Assembly (NCBI GenBank): GCA_018222805.1 | Contig: JAAEZQ010000012.1 | Span: 1-64,000, forward strand | Source: Vibrionaceae bacterium | GTDB lineage: Bacteria; Pseudomonadota; Gammaproteobacteria; Enterobacterales; Vibrionaceae | Length of the DNA: 64,000 bases | Direction: 5' to 3' | Shown here: positions 37,869 to 48,149 of the stretch, piece after piece | Layout: each line of letters opens with the position of its first letter | Position numbering within the stretch: the stretch's first letter is position 1 | Program-made: the position numbers and the translations under genes | The notes under the pieces: model-generated | Told to the model about the DNA's origin: nothing | Databases searched by the model: none | Seen by the model: the letters and a program-made list of their open reading frames with translations, nothing else

Positions 37869-38438
37869 GTGAAAAAAAGCTTATCACTCGTTCTCGCTTC
37901 AGGCTCTCCGAGAAGAAAGGAGTTGCTTGCTCAACTGGGTTACGATTTTGACATCGTATTACCTGATATTGAGGAAGCCAAACAGGCTCATGAGCAGGCA
38001 CAAGATTATGTGCTGCGTCTTTCTCAGGAAAAAGCTCAGGCAGGCTTAGCATTGGCTAAGCCTGATTCCGTTGTATTGGGTTCTGACACAGTGGTGGTAT
38101 GTGATGACCATGTGTTGGAGAAGCCAACAAATTTCGAAGATGCGAAGCGTATGCTTACTCGCTTATCCGGCCGTCGCCATCAAGTGATGACCGCGGTGAG
38201 TGTCGTTTCATCGCAGCAACAACATTCAGTGGTCGTCGTCACTGATGTCTGGTTCAAGCCATTGACTCACGAAGAGATCGAACAATATTGGCAGTCAGGA
38301 GAACCATGCGATAAAGCTGGAAGTTATGGTATTCAGGGACTCGGAGGGCGTTTTGTCACCCGAATCGAAGGCAGTTATCACGCTGTAGTAGGCTTACCTT
38401 TGTTCGAAACCGATCAGCTAATTCAAGAATTTTTATAA
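37869..38438 (+). CDS. maf: Maf/YhdE-type nucleoside triphosphate pyrophosphatase
   Basis: Hydrolyses non-canonical or dTTP/UTP-like nucleotides to monophosphates and is linked to septum inhibition. It has 189 residues with the signature ASGSPRRKELL (about 10-20), the catalytic region VVLGSDTVV (about 69-77) and GSYGIQGLGG near 157. Among the two Maf branches this is the YhdE type, as expected from the mre-maf-rng order. The start is GTG. Confidence 0.93.
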   Translation: MKKSLSLVLASGSPRRKELLAQLGYDFDIVLPDIEEAKQAHEQAQDYVLRLSQEKAQAGLALAKPDSVVLGSDTVVVCDDHVLEKPTNFEDAKRMLTRLSGRRHQVMTAVSVVSSQQQHSVVVVTDVWFKPLTHEEIEQYWQSGEPCDKAGSYGIQGLGGRFVTRIEGSYHAVVGLPLFETDQLIQEFL

Positions 38439-38456
38439 TTATTTTGAGGTGTGCAC

Positions 38457-39926
38457 ATGAGTGCAGAATTGCTGCTAAACGTGACCCCGAGTGAAACTCG
38501 TGTGGCCATGATTGAAGGTGGAGTGCTACAAGAAATTCATATCGAGCGCGAATCTCGTCGCGGTATAGTAGGCAACATCTACAAAGGCAAAGTCAGCCGA
38601 GTATTACCAGGTATGCAGGCGGCTTTCGTTGATATTGGTTTAGATAAAGCGGCGTTTTTGCACGCGTCTGATATCGTGCCACATACAGAGTGCGTGGCAG
38701 AAAATGAAAAACAACAGTTTCAGGTCCGTGATATTTCAGAGCTGGTTCGCCAGGGGCAGGATATCGTGGTGCAAGTGGTTAAAGATCCACTTGGCACTAA
38801 AGGCGCACGCTTAACCACCGACATTACACTCCCTTCTCGTTATCTGGTTTTCATGCCGGGTGCGAGCCACGTAGGCGTATCACAACGCATTGAAAGTGAA
38901 AGCGAACGTGAGCGATTGAAGAAAGTCGTTAACCAATACTGTGATGAACACGGTGGATTCATTATCCGTACCGCAGCAGAAGGTGCAGATGAAAAAGAGC
39001 TTTCTCAGGATGCAGCCTTTTTAAAACGCTTATGGCTTAAAGTTATGGAGCGCCGTTCTAAATATAAAACGCGCTCGACACTTTATGGTGAGCTGGGTCT
39101 GGCACAGCGCATTCTGCGTGATTTTGTTGGTACAGAACTGGATAAGATTCTGGTCGATTCGCGCTTGGAGTATGACAACCTTCAAGAGTTTACTTCGGAA
39201 TATGTGCCTGAGTTGACTGAGAAGCTTGAGCTGTATGAAGGCGATAAACCTATCTTCGATATGTATGATACGGAGAACGAAATTCAACGTTCTTTAGAGC
39301 GCAAGGTGGAACTTAAATCCGGCGGTTACCTGATCATCGATCAAACAGAAGCGATGACGACCATAGATATTAATACCGGTGCGTTTGTCGGTCGTCGTAA
39401 CTTAGAAGAGACGATTTTCAACACCAATATTGAAGCCACTCAGGCCATAGCTCGTCAGCTGCGCTTACGTAACCTTGGTGGTATCATAATTATCGATTTT
39501 ATCGACATGGCGTCTGAAGAGCATCGTCAACGCGTTATTACTTCTCTTGAAGCTGCACTATCCAAAGACCGAGTAAAAACCAACATTAACGGCTTTACTC
39601 AACTGGGTCTGGTTGAAATGACCCGTAAACGTACGCGCGAAAGTATTGAACATATTCTTTGTTCTGGTTGTCCTACTTGTGAAGGTCGCGGCACAGTGAA
39701 AACGGTCGAGACTGTATGTTTCGAGATTCTGCGCGAAATCACCCGAGTGAACCGAGCTTATGATGCCGACAATTTTGTTGTTTACGCGTCCCCGTTCGTT
39801 GCAGAAGCACTGCTCGGTGATGAGTCACATGCGCTGGCAGAACTCGAAGTCTTTATTGGTAAGCAAGTGCGAATTCAGGCTGAGCCACTGTACATTCAGG
39901 AACAGTTTGACGTTGTGATGATGTAA
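38457..39926 (+). CDS. rng: Ribonuclease G
   Basis: An endoribonuclease that matures 16S rRNA 5' ends and cuts some mRNAs. It is 489 residues, the same as the E. coli enzyme. It has an S1 RNA-binding domain (about 38-130), an RNase H-like/DNase I-like catalytic core with TEAMTTIDINTG (about 297-308), a zinc-link CPTCEG near 404-409 and IIIIDFIDM. I use the ATG at 38457, with GAGG seven bases upstream and MSAELLLNVTPSETR matching RNase G; GTG 38451 adds two residues. Confidence 0.98.
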   Translation: MSAELLLNVTPSETRVAMIEGGVLQEIHIERESRRGIVGNIYKGKVSRVLPGMQAAFVDIGLDKAAFLHASDIVPHTECVAENEKQQFQVRDISELVRQGQDIVVQVVKDPLGTKGARLTTDITLPSRYLVFMPGASHVGVSQRIESESERERLKKVVNQYCDEHGGFIIRTAAEGADEKELSQDAAFLKRLWLKVMERRSKYKTRSTLYGELGLAQRILRDFVGTELDKILVDSRLEYDNLQEFTSEYVPELTEKLELYEGDKPIFDMYDTENEIQRSLERKVELKSGGYLIIDQTEAMTTIDINTGAFVGRRNLEETIFNTNIEATQAIARQLRLRNLGGIIIIDFIDMASEEHRQRVITSLEAALSKDRVKTNINGFTQLGLVEMTRKRTRESIEHILCSGCPTCEGRGTVKTVETVCFEILREITRVNRAYDADNFVVYASPFVAEALLGDESHALAELEVFIGKQVRIQAEPLYIQEQFDVVMM

Positions 39927-39937
39927 TTGGGACATTT

Positions 39938-42900
39938 GTGAATTTTGGTTTTAACCGTTTGGGACGATTTTGTGCGTGGAGTTTAGCCACTATTTTGGTT
40001 TTACTCGCGATTGTCGTGACGACACTGCGAGTCACATTGCCACAGCTCGACCACTTCCAAGATGAGATCAAAACCTGGGTCAAACAAGGCACAGGTTTTG
40101 ACTTTTCTATCTCCAGCGTTGCTGGCTCTTGGCGAAACAGCCACCCCTCAATCGCGTTACTTGGTTTAGAAGCTAACTTGCCGAACAACCAGGAAGCACG
40201 CTTTGCCGTTGATGAGCTTCAGATTGAATTTGATTTGATCCAGTCTCTTTTTCAGCTCAAACCGGTAGTAGCGGATCTCACTATTCACAATCTAGCGTTG
40301 GATATTCGCAGTGTCAGTATTCTCCCGAGCGCTGAAAGCCAAACGCCCATAGCCACAGCAGAGAAAAGTGAAGTGAAGCTAATAGACCAATTAGATTCAC
40401 TTTTGCTGCGTCAGTTTGAAGACTTCACTATCACAGATTCACGTATCTGGTATAAATCCGTTTCTGGTGAAACGAGACGGCTGGATATCGAGAGGCTCCG
40501 TTGGAGCAACCAGGGTAAGAACCATTTAGCGGAAGGGACCGTAAGTATCGCGGATGCCCGAATAAACTCTTTGTTAGTAAGCGCTAACTTTAAAGATCAT
40601 GGTTCGTTGCGTGATGTGTCGGGTGAGTTTTATGTCAGTGCGCAAGATGTCTCAGTTGCGCCCTGGCTGACCACCTATATGCAAGCGGAATCCGGTGTAG
40701 AGTCAGGTAAAGTGAGCTTGAACACCTGGCTGACCCTTAAACACAGTCAGCCCAATTATGCCTATGTAGAGTTGCAGCCTTCGGAGTTAGTCTGGAACGA
40801 AAATGGCAGTCATGAGCTGTTCATTGAATCAGGCATCTTTAAGTTGCTGCCGGATAAAAATGGCTGGAAAGTAAATGGTCACTCACTTCAAATTCGCACC
40901 GATGAAAAGCAATGGCCAGAGTTAGACGTTGCGTTTGACTGGCAGCCTTCGGGGTGGATGCTTAATCTCTCCGAAATTGACATTGAATCCGTAACACCAT
41001 TGATAAAGCTTGCTCCAGCATCCGAGTCGAGCAGCGAATTTATCCGTCAAATAGAGCCCAAAGGACGATTGGAAGATATCCGTCTATCGATGAAAGGTGG
41101 ATTGGAGACATTACGCTATTCCGCAGAGTTGGATGAGCTGGGTTTAACACAGTGGGCGTTATTACCGGGCTTTCAACATGTTCAGGGAAGGGTGTCTGGT
41201 AATATTAATCAAGCCAAAGCCAATTTGACGGTGATTGATGATGTCTTCCCTTATGGTGACGTGTTTCAGGCACCGCTGAATATGAAGCAAGGCGAAGTCG
41301 ATATTGTCTGGCAACAAGATGAACAAGGCTGGCGCTTGTGGGCAGATAAAGTGACTGCCGCGACCCCCGACTTGCAGGTTTTGGGTGCTTTCCGTTTAGA
41401 TTTCCCGAAAGATCGAAGTCCGTTTCTGTCATTTTATGCTGAAGCGGATCTGTACAATGCAGGTGAAACCTGGCGTTACTTACCAACTTTAGCTCTAGGG
41501 CAAGATCTTACAGATTATCTCTCTACCGCGATTCAAGGCGGTAAAGTGAATACCGCGAAGTTGCTCTGGTACGGTGAACTTGGCGATTTCCCATATGAAC
41601 AACACAACGGTATGTTTCAGGCGTGGGTCGGTCTCAAGGATGCAAAATTCAGCTTTGATACCGCTTGGCCACCCATTACTGATTTGCAGTTGGACTTGTT
41701 ATTCGAAAACGATGCCATGCATCTGGATTCAAAGTCAGCGACACTCAATGGTGTTGCTGCTGAGCGCATTACTGGCCGCATTCCGAGGCTGGCACCTGGC
41801 GGACATATTGAAATTGAAGCTAAAGCCAGCGCACCGGGGAACGAAGTTCGCGACTACATGATGGCTACGCCCTTGGTGGATTCGGTTGGTGCCGCGTTGA
41901 CTGCGTTGCAAGTCAGTGGCCCTGTTTACTCGGAGTTCCAGCTCAATATTCCATTTAATAAAGAGAATAAACCAAGAGCTTGGGGCTTTGCGGATCTTAA
42001 AGACAATCGCGTCGATATTGACGCGCCGCCAATGACCTTAGAAAAGGCGACTGGACGTATTCATTTTGATAACGATGTCGTTACGACTTCTGGTCTTGCC
42101 GCAGAATTATTAACACAACCGATCTCACTTGATTTTCGAGGGGAAAGCTCACAGCAAGGCTACGATGTTGCTATCAATACACTGGGCGACTGGGACGTAG
42201 AACCGCTAAAACCGTATGTTGGGGAGCGATGGCTGAACTTAGTTTCTGGTCACGCACCATGGCAAATGGATATCGACTTACAGCTTAATGATGTGGGATT
42301 TACCTATCAAGTTGACGCCCTAGCCCAACTTAACCGAGTCGTCAGTGAGTATCCGTATCCACTGGTTAAAAAAGCGGGCGAGTCTGGTCTGGCGAAGTTG
42401 CAGGCATCTGGCAACCAAGAAAACATTTCTGCTCGTCTGGAGATTCCTAACGCAAAATATCAGACGGAGATAGACATCGCTGGTGACGTACCGCTCCTAA
42501 CTGCGACCAACTTAATAATTGGGCAAGGTGGTTTCAAGACGACTCCAGTTATCGGACATGATGCCTCAATACGTCTTGATGAGCTTGATGTAGATAAGTG
42601 GTTAGAACTGCTGAATGCCCCCCCGAGTAGTGTCCCTTCAGTACTCTCCAATATGAAGACGCCGACAATCCCGTTACCAACACGGGTAGATATTGAGGCT
42701 CAGAGCTTAAAGTTCGGCAAGATTGAATTTCATGATGTTGACGTTAATGCCAGTAAAAAGAACTCAAGCTGGCAAATGCAGGTTAATAGTCAGGAGGTAA
42801 AAGGTACAGCGGACTACCTGAAACCGAATGACTTGACGGTATCGTTAGATCATCTGCATTTGTACATTCCGGGCTTTGATGAGCTTGAGAACGAACGAAG

Positions 42901-43816
42901 TTCCATCTTTGTCAGTGACGATCAAAATGCGCCGTTAATAACCAAATTTGACCGCCAGTTTCATGACGAAATGCCAAACTTAAAACTGAATATTAATGAT
43001 TTTTGGTTGCAAGGGTATAAAGTGGGCAAGGTGGATGTTGACTTGCTGCGACGTGATGATCGTATGGAGTGGAAAAAACTTACCTTTAGCAGTGGAAAAA
43101 ACAGCATAGATATGAGTGGTTGGTGGGCACTGACTGACGAGCACAGTCATTCTAACCTGACCATTAAGGTAAAGGGCGACAACAACACGGATCTTATGGA
43201 GCGCTTCGGCATCACTTCAGGGATTCAGCAGGCTCCATTTGAACTTAATGCTAATTTGGAGTGGGATGGCGCGCCTTGGTCGATGAAGACCCAAACACTG
43301 CAAGGTGACGTATCGACGGAATTTGGTAAAGGTGTCATCAGTGAAGTAAGTGGTGCCGCACGTCTGCTTGGCTTATTCAGTCTTGACTCTATCATTCGTA
43401 AGATGCAGCTCGATTTTACCGATGTGTTTGATAAAGGGATGGCGTTTAATTCGATTACTGGTTCGGGCAAGATTCAGGATGGCGTATTTGTCACTAATGA
43501 TATCGTTATGGATGCGCTCGCCGGGGAAATGCAGATTCGAGGAATGGCCGACGTCACAACCAGAACGGTGGATGCCGAGGTGAAATTTACGCCTGATATC
43601 ACGTCTGGTTTACCTATGCTGACGGCGTTCGCAGTAGCGCCACAGACTGCCTTGTACGTACTGGCGATCTCGACAGTGATCTCTCCTGTGGTTGAGGTGT
43701 TTACTCAAGTAAACTATGAAGTCAAAGGGCCGCTCGAATCACCGACGGTTAAAGAGATATCGCGTAGTCAGGGTGAATATAAGCTGCCAGAAAAGCTGCG
43801 TGAGCAGGCGCAATAA
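39938..43816 (+). CDS. yhdP: YhdP, AsmA-like envelope lipid-transport protein
   Basis: A 1292-residue protein with one N-terminal membrane helix (about 13-32) and a long periplasmic body of repeating beta strands (AsmA/TamB-like), ending with a short C-terminal amphipathic region (AVAPQTALYVLAISTVI). In E. coli YhdP, TamB and YdbH together carry phospholipids to the outer membrane. The start is GTG, 11 bases after the rng stop, so it is probably cotranscribed with rng. Confidence 0.93.
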   Translation: MNFGFNRLGRFCAWSLATILVLLAIVVTTLRVTLPQLDHFQDEIKTWVKQGTGFDFSISSVAGSWRNSHPSIALLGLEANLPNNQEARFAVDELQIEFDLIQSLFQLKPVVADLTIHNLALDIRSVSILPSAESQTPIATAEKSEVKLIDQLDSLLLRQFEDFTITDSRIWYKSVSGETRRLDIERLRWSNQGKNHLAEGTVSIADARINSLLVSANFKDHGSLRDVSGEFYVSAQDVSVAPWLTTYMQAESGVESGKVSLNTWLTLKHSQPNYAYVELQPSELVWNENGSHELFIESGIFKLLPDKNGWKVNGHSLQIRTDEKQWPELDVAFDWQPSGWMLNLSEIDIESVTPLIKLAPASESSSEFIRQIEPKGRLEDIRLSMKGGLETLRYSAELDELGLTQWALLPGFQHVQGRVSGNINQAKANLTVIDDVFPYGDVFQAPLNMKQGEVDIVWQQDEQGWRLWADKVTAATPDLQVLGAFRLDFPKDRSPFLSFYAEADLYNAGETWRYLPTLALGQDLTDYLSTAIQGGKVNTAKLLWYGELGDFPYEQHNGMFQAWVGLKDAKFSFDTAWPPITDLQLDLLFENDAMHLDSKSATLNGVAAERITGRIPRLAPGGHIEIEAKASAPGNEVRDYMMATPLVDSVGAALTALQVSGPVYSEFQLNIPFNKENKPRAWGFADLKDNRVDIDAPPMTLEKATGRIHFDNDVVTTSGLAAELLTQPISLDFRGESSQQGYDVAINTLGDWDVEPLKPYVGERWLNLVSGHAPWQMDIDLQLNDVGFTYQVDALAQLNRVVSEYPYPLVKKAGESGLAKLQASGNQENISARLEIPNAKYQTEIDIAGDVPLLTATNLIIGQGGFKTTPVIGHDASIRLDELDVDKWLELLNAPPSSVPSVLSNMKTPTIPLPTRVDIEAQSLKFGKIEFHDVDVNASKKNSSWQMQVNSQEVKGTADYLKPNDLTVSLDHLHLYIPGFDELENERSSIFVSDDQNAPLITKFDRQFHDEMPNLKLNINDFWLQGYKVGKVDVDLLRRDDRMEWKKLTFSSGKNSIDMSGWWALTDEHSHSNLTIKVKGDNNTDLMERFGITSGIQQAPFELNANLEWDGAPWSMKTQTLQGDVSTEFGKGVISEVSGAARLLGLFSLDSIIRKMQLDFTDVFDKGMAFNSITGSGKIQDGVFVTNDIVMDALAGEMQIRGMADVTTRTVDAEVKFTPDITSGLPMLTAFAVAPQTALYVLAISTVISPVVEVFTQVNYEVKGPLESPTVKEISRSQGEYKLPEKLREQAQ

Positions 43817-43856
43817 ATTACCTCAGTTTTCAAGGAATTTAAGGAAGGAAAAACAC

Positions 43857-44678
43857 ATGGAACGTGTTGGTATCATTCAAATGACTTCTGGCCCAGATAT
43901 CGAAGCGAATCTGGCGTTTATCGAAAATCAGTGTGTATTAGCAGCCAAGCAGGGTGTGAAGCTTGTACTAACCCCTGAAAATTCTGTGCTGTTTTCTAGC
44001 CGTGAGGACTATCATCAACACGCTGAGCCGCTCGGAAGTGGTGTGATACAGCAACGTTTGGCCGATATTGCTAAACATAACCAGTTGACTTTGATCGTCG
44101 GCAGTATGCCTATTCAAACAGTCAGAGGTGTGACGACGACCACTATCGTCCTTCCGCCACATGGTAAGTACATTGCCCATTATGACAAACTACATATGTT
44201 TGACGTCGAAGTCGAAGACGGCCATGGCAGTTACCGAGAATCCGATACCTTTACGTCGGGCAATCAAATTGTTGTCGCAGAAACCGATATTGGTAGTGTT
44301 GGATTGAGTATTTGCTATGACGTACGTTTTCCTGAATTATACAAAGAGCTGCGATTAGCTGGCGCGGAAATTATCGTTGTCCCTGCTGCGTTTACCGCAG
44401 TGACTGGCGACGCGCACTGGGAGATACTGTTACGGGCCAGAGCGATAGAAACTCAGTGCTGGATTCTTGCCAGCAATCAAACGGGAACTCATCCTTGCGG
44501 ACGAAAAACGTGGGGTCACTCCATGGTTATTGACCCTTGGGGCCGAATACATAAACAACTTCAAGAACAGGTCGGTTTGTTGGTGGCAGAGATAGATTTG
44601 TCACAAGCCCAGCAAGTAAGGCAGAATATGCCGCTGACTCAACACAGTCGCTTTCAAAATGAATTGAGACGGAAATAA
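43857..44678 (+). CDS. Carbon-nitrogen hydrolase, nitrilase family (probable deaminated-glutathione amidase)
   Basis: A 273-residue cytoplasmic amidase. The Glu-Lys-Cys triad is present: Glu41 in LTPENSVLF, Lys111 in HYDKLHMFD and Cys153 in LSICYDVRF. The [12 protein letters not shown] and [11 protein letters not shown] motifs are closest to Nit1-type enzymes, which repair deaminated glutathione; the substrate is inferred. I start at MERVGIIQM, which has AAGGAAGG upstream; a longer frame from 43716 would overlap yhdP. tldD follows by 11 bases, suggesting an operon. Confidence 0.88.
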   Translation: MERVGIIQMTSGPDIEANLAFIENQCVLAAKQGVKLVLTPENSVLFSSREDYHQHAEPLGSGVIQQRLADIAKHNQLTLIVGSMPIQTVRGVTTTTIVLPPHGKYIAHYDKLHMFDVEVEDGHGSYRESDTFTSGNQIVVAETDIGSVGLSICYDVRFPELYKELRLAGAEIIVVPAAFTAVTGDAHWEILLRARAIETQCWILASNQTGTHPCGRKTWGHSMVIDPWGRIHKQLQEQVGLLVAEIDLSQAQQVRQNMPLTQHSRFQNELRRK

Positions 44679-44689
44679 AAGAGCTAACT

Positions 44690-46135
44690 ATGAGCACAAA
44701 CCAAATAGAACAGGCACTCATTGCCCCAAATGGTCTGACAGAGCAAGACATTGCTGACACACTAGCGAGTATTGCGACGCGCCAGATCGATTATGCGGAC
44801 ATTTACTTTCAGTCCAGCTGGCATGAGTCTCTGGTTCTGGAAGACAGCATCATCAAAGATGGCTCTTTTAATATCGATTGTGGTGTCGGCGTTCGTGCTG
44901 TAACGGGTGAGAAAACGGGTTTCGCTTATTCAGACCAAATTAATCTTGAAGGTCTCAAGCAAAGTGCTATCGCAGCACGAGGCATTGCCCAGCAAGGTCA
45001 AAATGGTAAGGTACAGGCATTTAAACGCACCGATAACCAGGCTTACTATGAAGCGGTTAACCCTTTGGCGGGTTGGGAAAAGCAGCAAAAAACCGAACTT
45101 CTAAAATCACTTGATGCGTATATCCGTACTAAAGAGCCGTTGATCAAAGAAGTTTCGATTAGCATCAGTGGCGTACATGAACAAATGTTAGTGGCCGCAA
45201 CAGATGGGACTTTCGCAGGGGATATTCGCCCGTTAGTGCGTCTGTCTATCAGCGTATTGGCTCAGAAAGGTGAACGCCGTGAGCGTGGTAGCGCGGGCGG
45301 TGGCGGTCGTTTTGGTTATGACTTCTTCCTTTCTGAAACGGACGGCGTGAAGCAAGCTTTCCATTATGCCGACGAAGCGATTCGCATGGCTTTGGTTAAC
45401 TTAGAAGCAGACGCGGCACCTGCTGGTATGATGCCAGTGGTACTTGGTTCTGGCTGGCCTGGCGTATTGCTACACGAAGCGGTAGGCCACGGTTTAGAAG
45501 GCGATTTTAACCGTAAAGAGTCGTCGGTTTTCTCCGGTAAAATGGGGCAGCAAGTGACTTCTTCTCTTTGTACGATAGTCGACGACGGCACATTGAAAGA
45601 TCTGCGTGGTTCGTTGAATGTCGACGATGAAGGTGTCAATGGTCAGTACAATACGCTTATCGAAAATGGCGTATTGAAAGGCTACATGCAAGACAAGCTT
45701 AACGCGCGCTTGATGGGTGTTAGTCCAACCGGTAACGGCCGCCGTGAGTCCTACGCGCACTTACCAATGCCGCGTATGACCAATACTTACATGCTGCCGG
45801 GTGAACATACACCCGAAGAGATTATTTCGACCGTGGAGAAAGGTCTGTACGCGCCAAACTTTGGTGGCGGCCAAGTCGATATCACTTCAGGTAAGTTTGT
45901 GTTCTCAGCGTCTGAAGCATACTTAATTGAAAATGGCAAAATTACTCGTCCGGTGAAAGGAGCGACTCTGATTGGTTCTGGTATTGAAGCAATGCAGCAA
46001 GTTTCCATGGTTGGTAACGACCTTAGCATCGATAAAGGTGTTGGAGTGTGTGGTAAAGCAGGGCAAAGTGTTCCTGTAGGTGTAGGCCAGCCAACGTTGA
46101 AGCTGGACTCGCTGACCGTTGGTGGTACCGAGTAA
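44690..46135 (+). CDS. tldD: Metalloprotease subunit TldD
   Basis: The catalytic half of the TldD/TldE protease, which degrades unfolded peptides and matures some modified peptides such as microcin B17. It has 481 residues and the zinc motif [11 protein letters not shown] near residue 262. Its partner pmbA (tldE) is encoded at 55253. It follows the amidase gene and is terminated at 46156-46183. Confidence 0.96.
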   Translation: MSTNQIEQALIAPNGLTEQDIADTLASIATRQIDYADIYFQSSWHESLVLEDSIIKDGSFNIDCGVGVRAVTGEKTGFAYSDQINLEGLKQSAIAARGIAQQGQNGKVQAFKRTDNQAYYEAVNPLAGWEKQQKTELLKSLDAYIRTKEPLIKEVSISISGVHEQMLVAATDGTFAGDIRPLVRLSISVLAQKGERRERGSAGGGGRFGYDFFLSETDGVKQAFHYADEAIRMALVNLEADAAPAGMMPVVLGSGWPGVLLHEAVGHGLEGDFNRKESSVFSGKMGQQVTSSLCTIVDDGTLKDLRGSLNVDDEGVNGQYNTLIENGVLKGYMQDKLNARLMGVSPTGNGRRESYAHLPMPRMTNTYMLPGEHTPEEIISTVEKGLYAPNFGGGQVDITSGKFVFSASEAYLIENGKITRPVKGATLIGSGIEAMQQVSMVGNDLSIDKGVGVCGKAGQSVPVGVGQPTLKLDSLTVGGTE

Positions 46136-46155
46136 CGCTAACGTAGAAAATCATA

Positions 46156-46190
46156 AAAAGAGCGCTCAATGGAGCGCTCTTTTACTTTTT
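46156..46190. terminator. Terminator between tldD and the PhoH-like gene
   Basis: A perfect 12-bp stem, AAAAGAGCGCTC (46156-46167) / GAGCGCTCTTTT (46172-46183), with the loop AATG, serves both converging genes. Confidence 0.94.
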
Positions 46191-46207
46191 AATCAATATA
46201 CATCGAT

Positions 46208-47584
46208 TTATAGGTTCTCTTCAGCAAACTCTGCCAGACGACTACGAACCACACCATTAAGGTGGATATTTGTACTGCCTTCAAAGTTCTTGAAGCGTTC
46301 AACCATGTAAGTTAGGCCAGAAGTCACGGGTGTTAGGTAGTGAGAGTCAATCTGGGCTAGGTTACCGGAACAGACGATCTTGGTGCCTTCACCACAACGA
46401 GTGATGATGGTTTTGATTTGTGAGGCGGTTAAGTTTTGGCACTCATCAAGAAGCACGAATGCATTTTGGATTGAGCGTCCACGCATAAAGTTTATCGACT
46501 TAAACTGAATATTGGCTTTATCGCAAATGTACTTCAGTGAGCCTTCCGTGCAGTGGTCGTGTTTATGTAGAGCTTCCAACGTATCGGTAACCGCAGCCAA
46601 CCACGGCATCATTTTTTCCTCTTCCGAGCCCGGCAGGAAACCTATCGATTCACCGATATCTGGCGTATTACGCGTGACGATTATTTTATCGAACATCTTT
46701 TTCTCGATGGTTTGTTCAAGGGCGGCTGCCATGGCTAACAGAGTTTTACCACTACCTGCAGCACCAGTGAGAATCACGAGATCGATCTCTGGATCGACAA
46801 GCGCATCTAACGCCATCGCTTGATAGATATTCTTCGGTGTAATATCCCAAACGCGGCGATGCATCATACGTTCGCGACTGATATCGAGCAGGGTGAGTTT
46901 ATCGTCATTGATGGTTTCAACGCGGCCAGCAAAGTCACTATCTTCATCAATCACATACTGGTTTATGAATGTTGGGTCAAAAGGCTCACGGCTGAGTTTG
47001 TGGTAGGTTTTTCCGCCCAGTGCATAGCTTTCAACCTCGTCAACGCTACTCCAGAAATCGCCTTCACGTTGTTGAAAGCCTTTGGTGAGGTATTGAACAT
47101 CGTCAATCAGCTGGTCAGTTCGGTAGTCTTCAACAAAGCGTACACCAGCTCCTTTGGCGCGAAGACGCATGTTGATGTCTTTCGTTACTAACACCACTTC
47201 ACGTGGCGCTCGTTTATTTTGCAGATAAAGCACGGCATTAAGGATGCGGTTGTCACCGGCTTTGTCGGCGAAGGCTTTGACGGTTTCCTGCAATTCGAAG
47301 TCCGCCAAAATGGAAATAGCTCCTTGATCTGGATTGTCTTTTGATACAGGAATGCCTTCTGAAATCTCATCTGGCGTGGCATCTTTGAACATGTCTTCCA
47401 AAGCGCGAATCGCAACACGAGCATCTCGTGCAACATCTCGTTTGCTGTCTTTAATTCGGTCGAGTTCTTCCAAAACGGTCATGGGTATGACGACATCATG
47501 TTCTTTAAAAGAGAGTATAGCGAAGGGTTCGTGAAGAAGAATATTGGTATCTAGTACAAAAAGTTTCCGATCGGTATCGCCCAT
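46208..47584 (-). CDS. PIN-domain plus PhoH-like ATPase
   Basis: The 458-residue protein fuses an N-terminal PIN nuclease domain (about 8-135, FVLDTNILLH with conserved acidic residues) to a PhoH-type ATPase/helicase core (about 250-450; Walker A GAAGSGKTLLAMA, Walker B FVLLDECQN). PhoH2/YlaK-like proteins with this order are thought to unwind and cut RNA; the role here is an inference from the family. AAGGAG lies eight bases before the ATG. The gene is single and divergent from rapA. Confidence 0.88.
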   Translation of the reverse strand: MGDTDRKLFVLDTNILLHEPFAILSFKEHDVVIPMTVLEELDRIKDSKRDVARDARVAIRALEDMFKDATPDEISEGIPVSKDNPDQGAISILADFELQETVKAFADKAGDNRILNAVLYLQNKRAPREVVLVTKDINMRLRAKGAGVRFVEDYRTDQLIDDVQYLTKGFQQREGDFWSSVDEVESYALGGKTYHKLSREPFDPTFINQYVIDEDSDFAGRVETINDDKLTLLDISRERMMHRRVWDITPKNIYQAMALDALVDPEIDLVILTGAAGSGKTLLAMAAALEQTIEKKMFDKIIVTRNTPDIGESIGFLPGSEEEKMMPWLAAVTDTLEALHKHDHCTEGSLKYICDKANIQFKSINFMRGRSIQNAFVLLDECQNLTASQIKTIITRCGEGTKIVCSGNLAQIDSHYLTPVTSGLTYMVERFKNFEGSTNIHLNGVVRSRLAEFAEENL

Positions 47585-48149
47585 AGCGTCTCCTTGCCTA
47601 AGTACGGCTGTGCTTGCGAGTTGTTAAGTCACCTAACGGGTGAAGTGACCTAACTCTGATTGCTTGCAATAGAGGTTGTCGGGCTATCGTCGGTTAGTGT
47701 GCAACTGAGCAGCAAGACAACTTATGCAAACCCGTGTTGATCCTAATCGTGTACCTATGCGCTTAATTTACATGCGATGGTATATGCAGTGAATTTAAGC
47801 GCTCTTAATTAAAAGTATACGTAATATTTGCTTGCAGTAATGTAATAATTGACATGGTTTTTTTACAATTTGATTGCACCTGTCATTTGGGAAAAAAAGT
47901 TTCCGCTTGGAGCGGTTTCGGCGTGACCTAAATCACAGCTTACAGTAATATTAGCGACCTTTTTCTGCGCATAGGCTACGGGCAATTTATCATGTTGAGC
48001 TGACTGAAGATTGCTCAGCCATAAGTGGCATGACAAGTGCGATCGGCGTAGCAGAAGCCAGAATCAGATCTAAACTATTATCCATGCCTGAGGGCATGAG
48101 TAGACCGACAGAAATACGAATCAAGAACTAATAACGAGGTAGTCAATTC
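47585..48149. other. Long divergent intergenic region before rapA, with hairpins
   Basis: 565 bases between the PhoH-like gene and rapA, without a coding frame I can support. It holds a CRP-like site (listed separately), a hairpin CCGCT-TGG-AGCGG (47903-47915), TGAGC/GCTCA (about 47995-48018) and CATGCC-TGAG-GGCATG (48083-48098). It presumably carries the promoters of both genes and a long rapA leader; a small RNA gene cannot be excluded. Confidence 0.5.
47922..47937. promoter_or_regulatory. CRP-like binding site upstream of rapA
   Basis: CGTGACCTAAATCACA matches the TGTGA-N6-TCACA consensus at 9 of 10 conserved positions. It is 212 bases before the rapA start, so it would act on a distal promoter or on the divergent PhoH-like gene. 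Confidence 0.5.

Noticed and set aside
43716..43856. Longer N-terminus for the nitrilase-family amidase
   Set aside because: It overlaps the end of yhdP, and the conserved MERVGIIQ start has its own strong ribosome-binding site.
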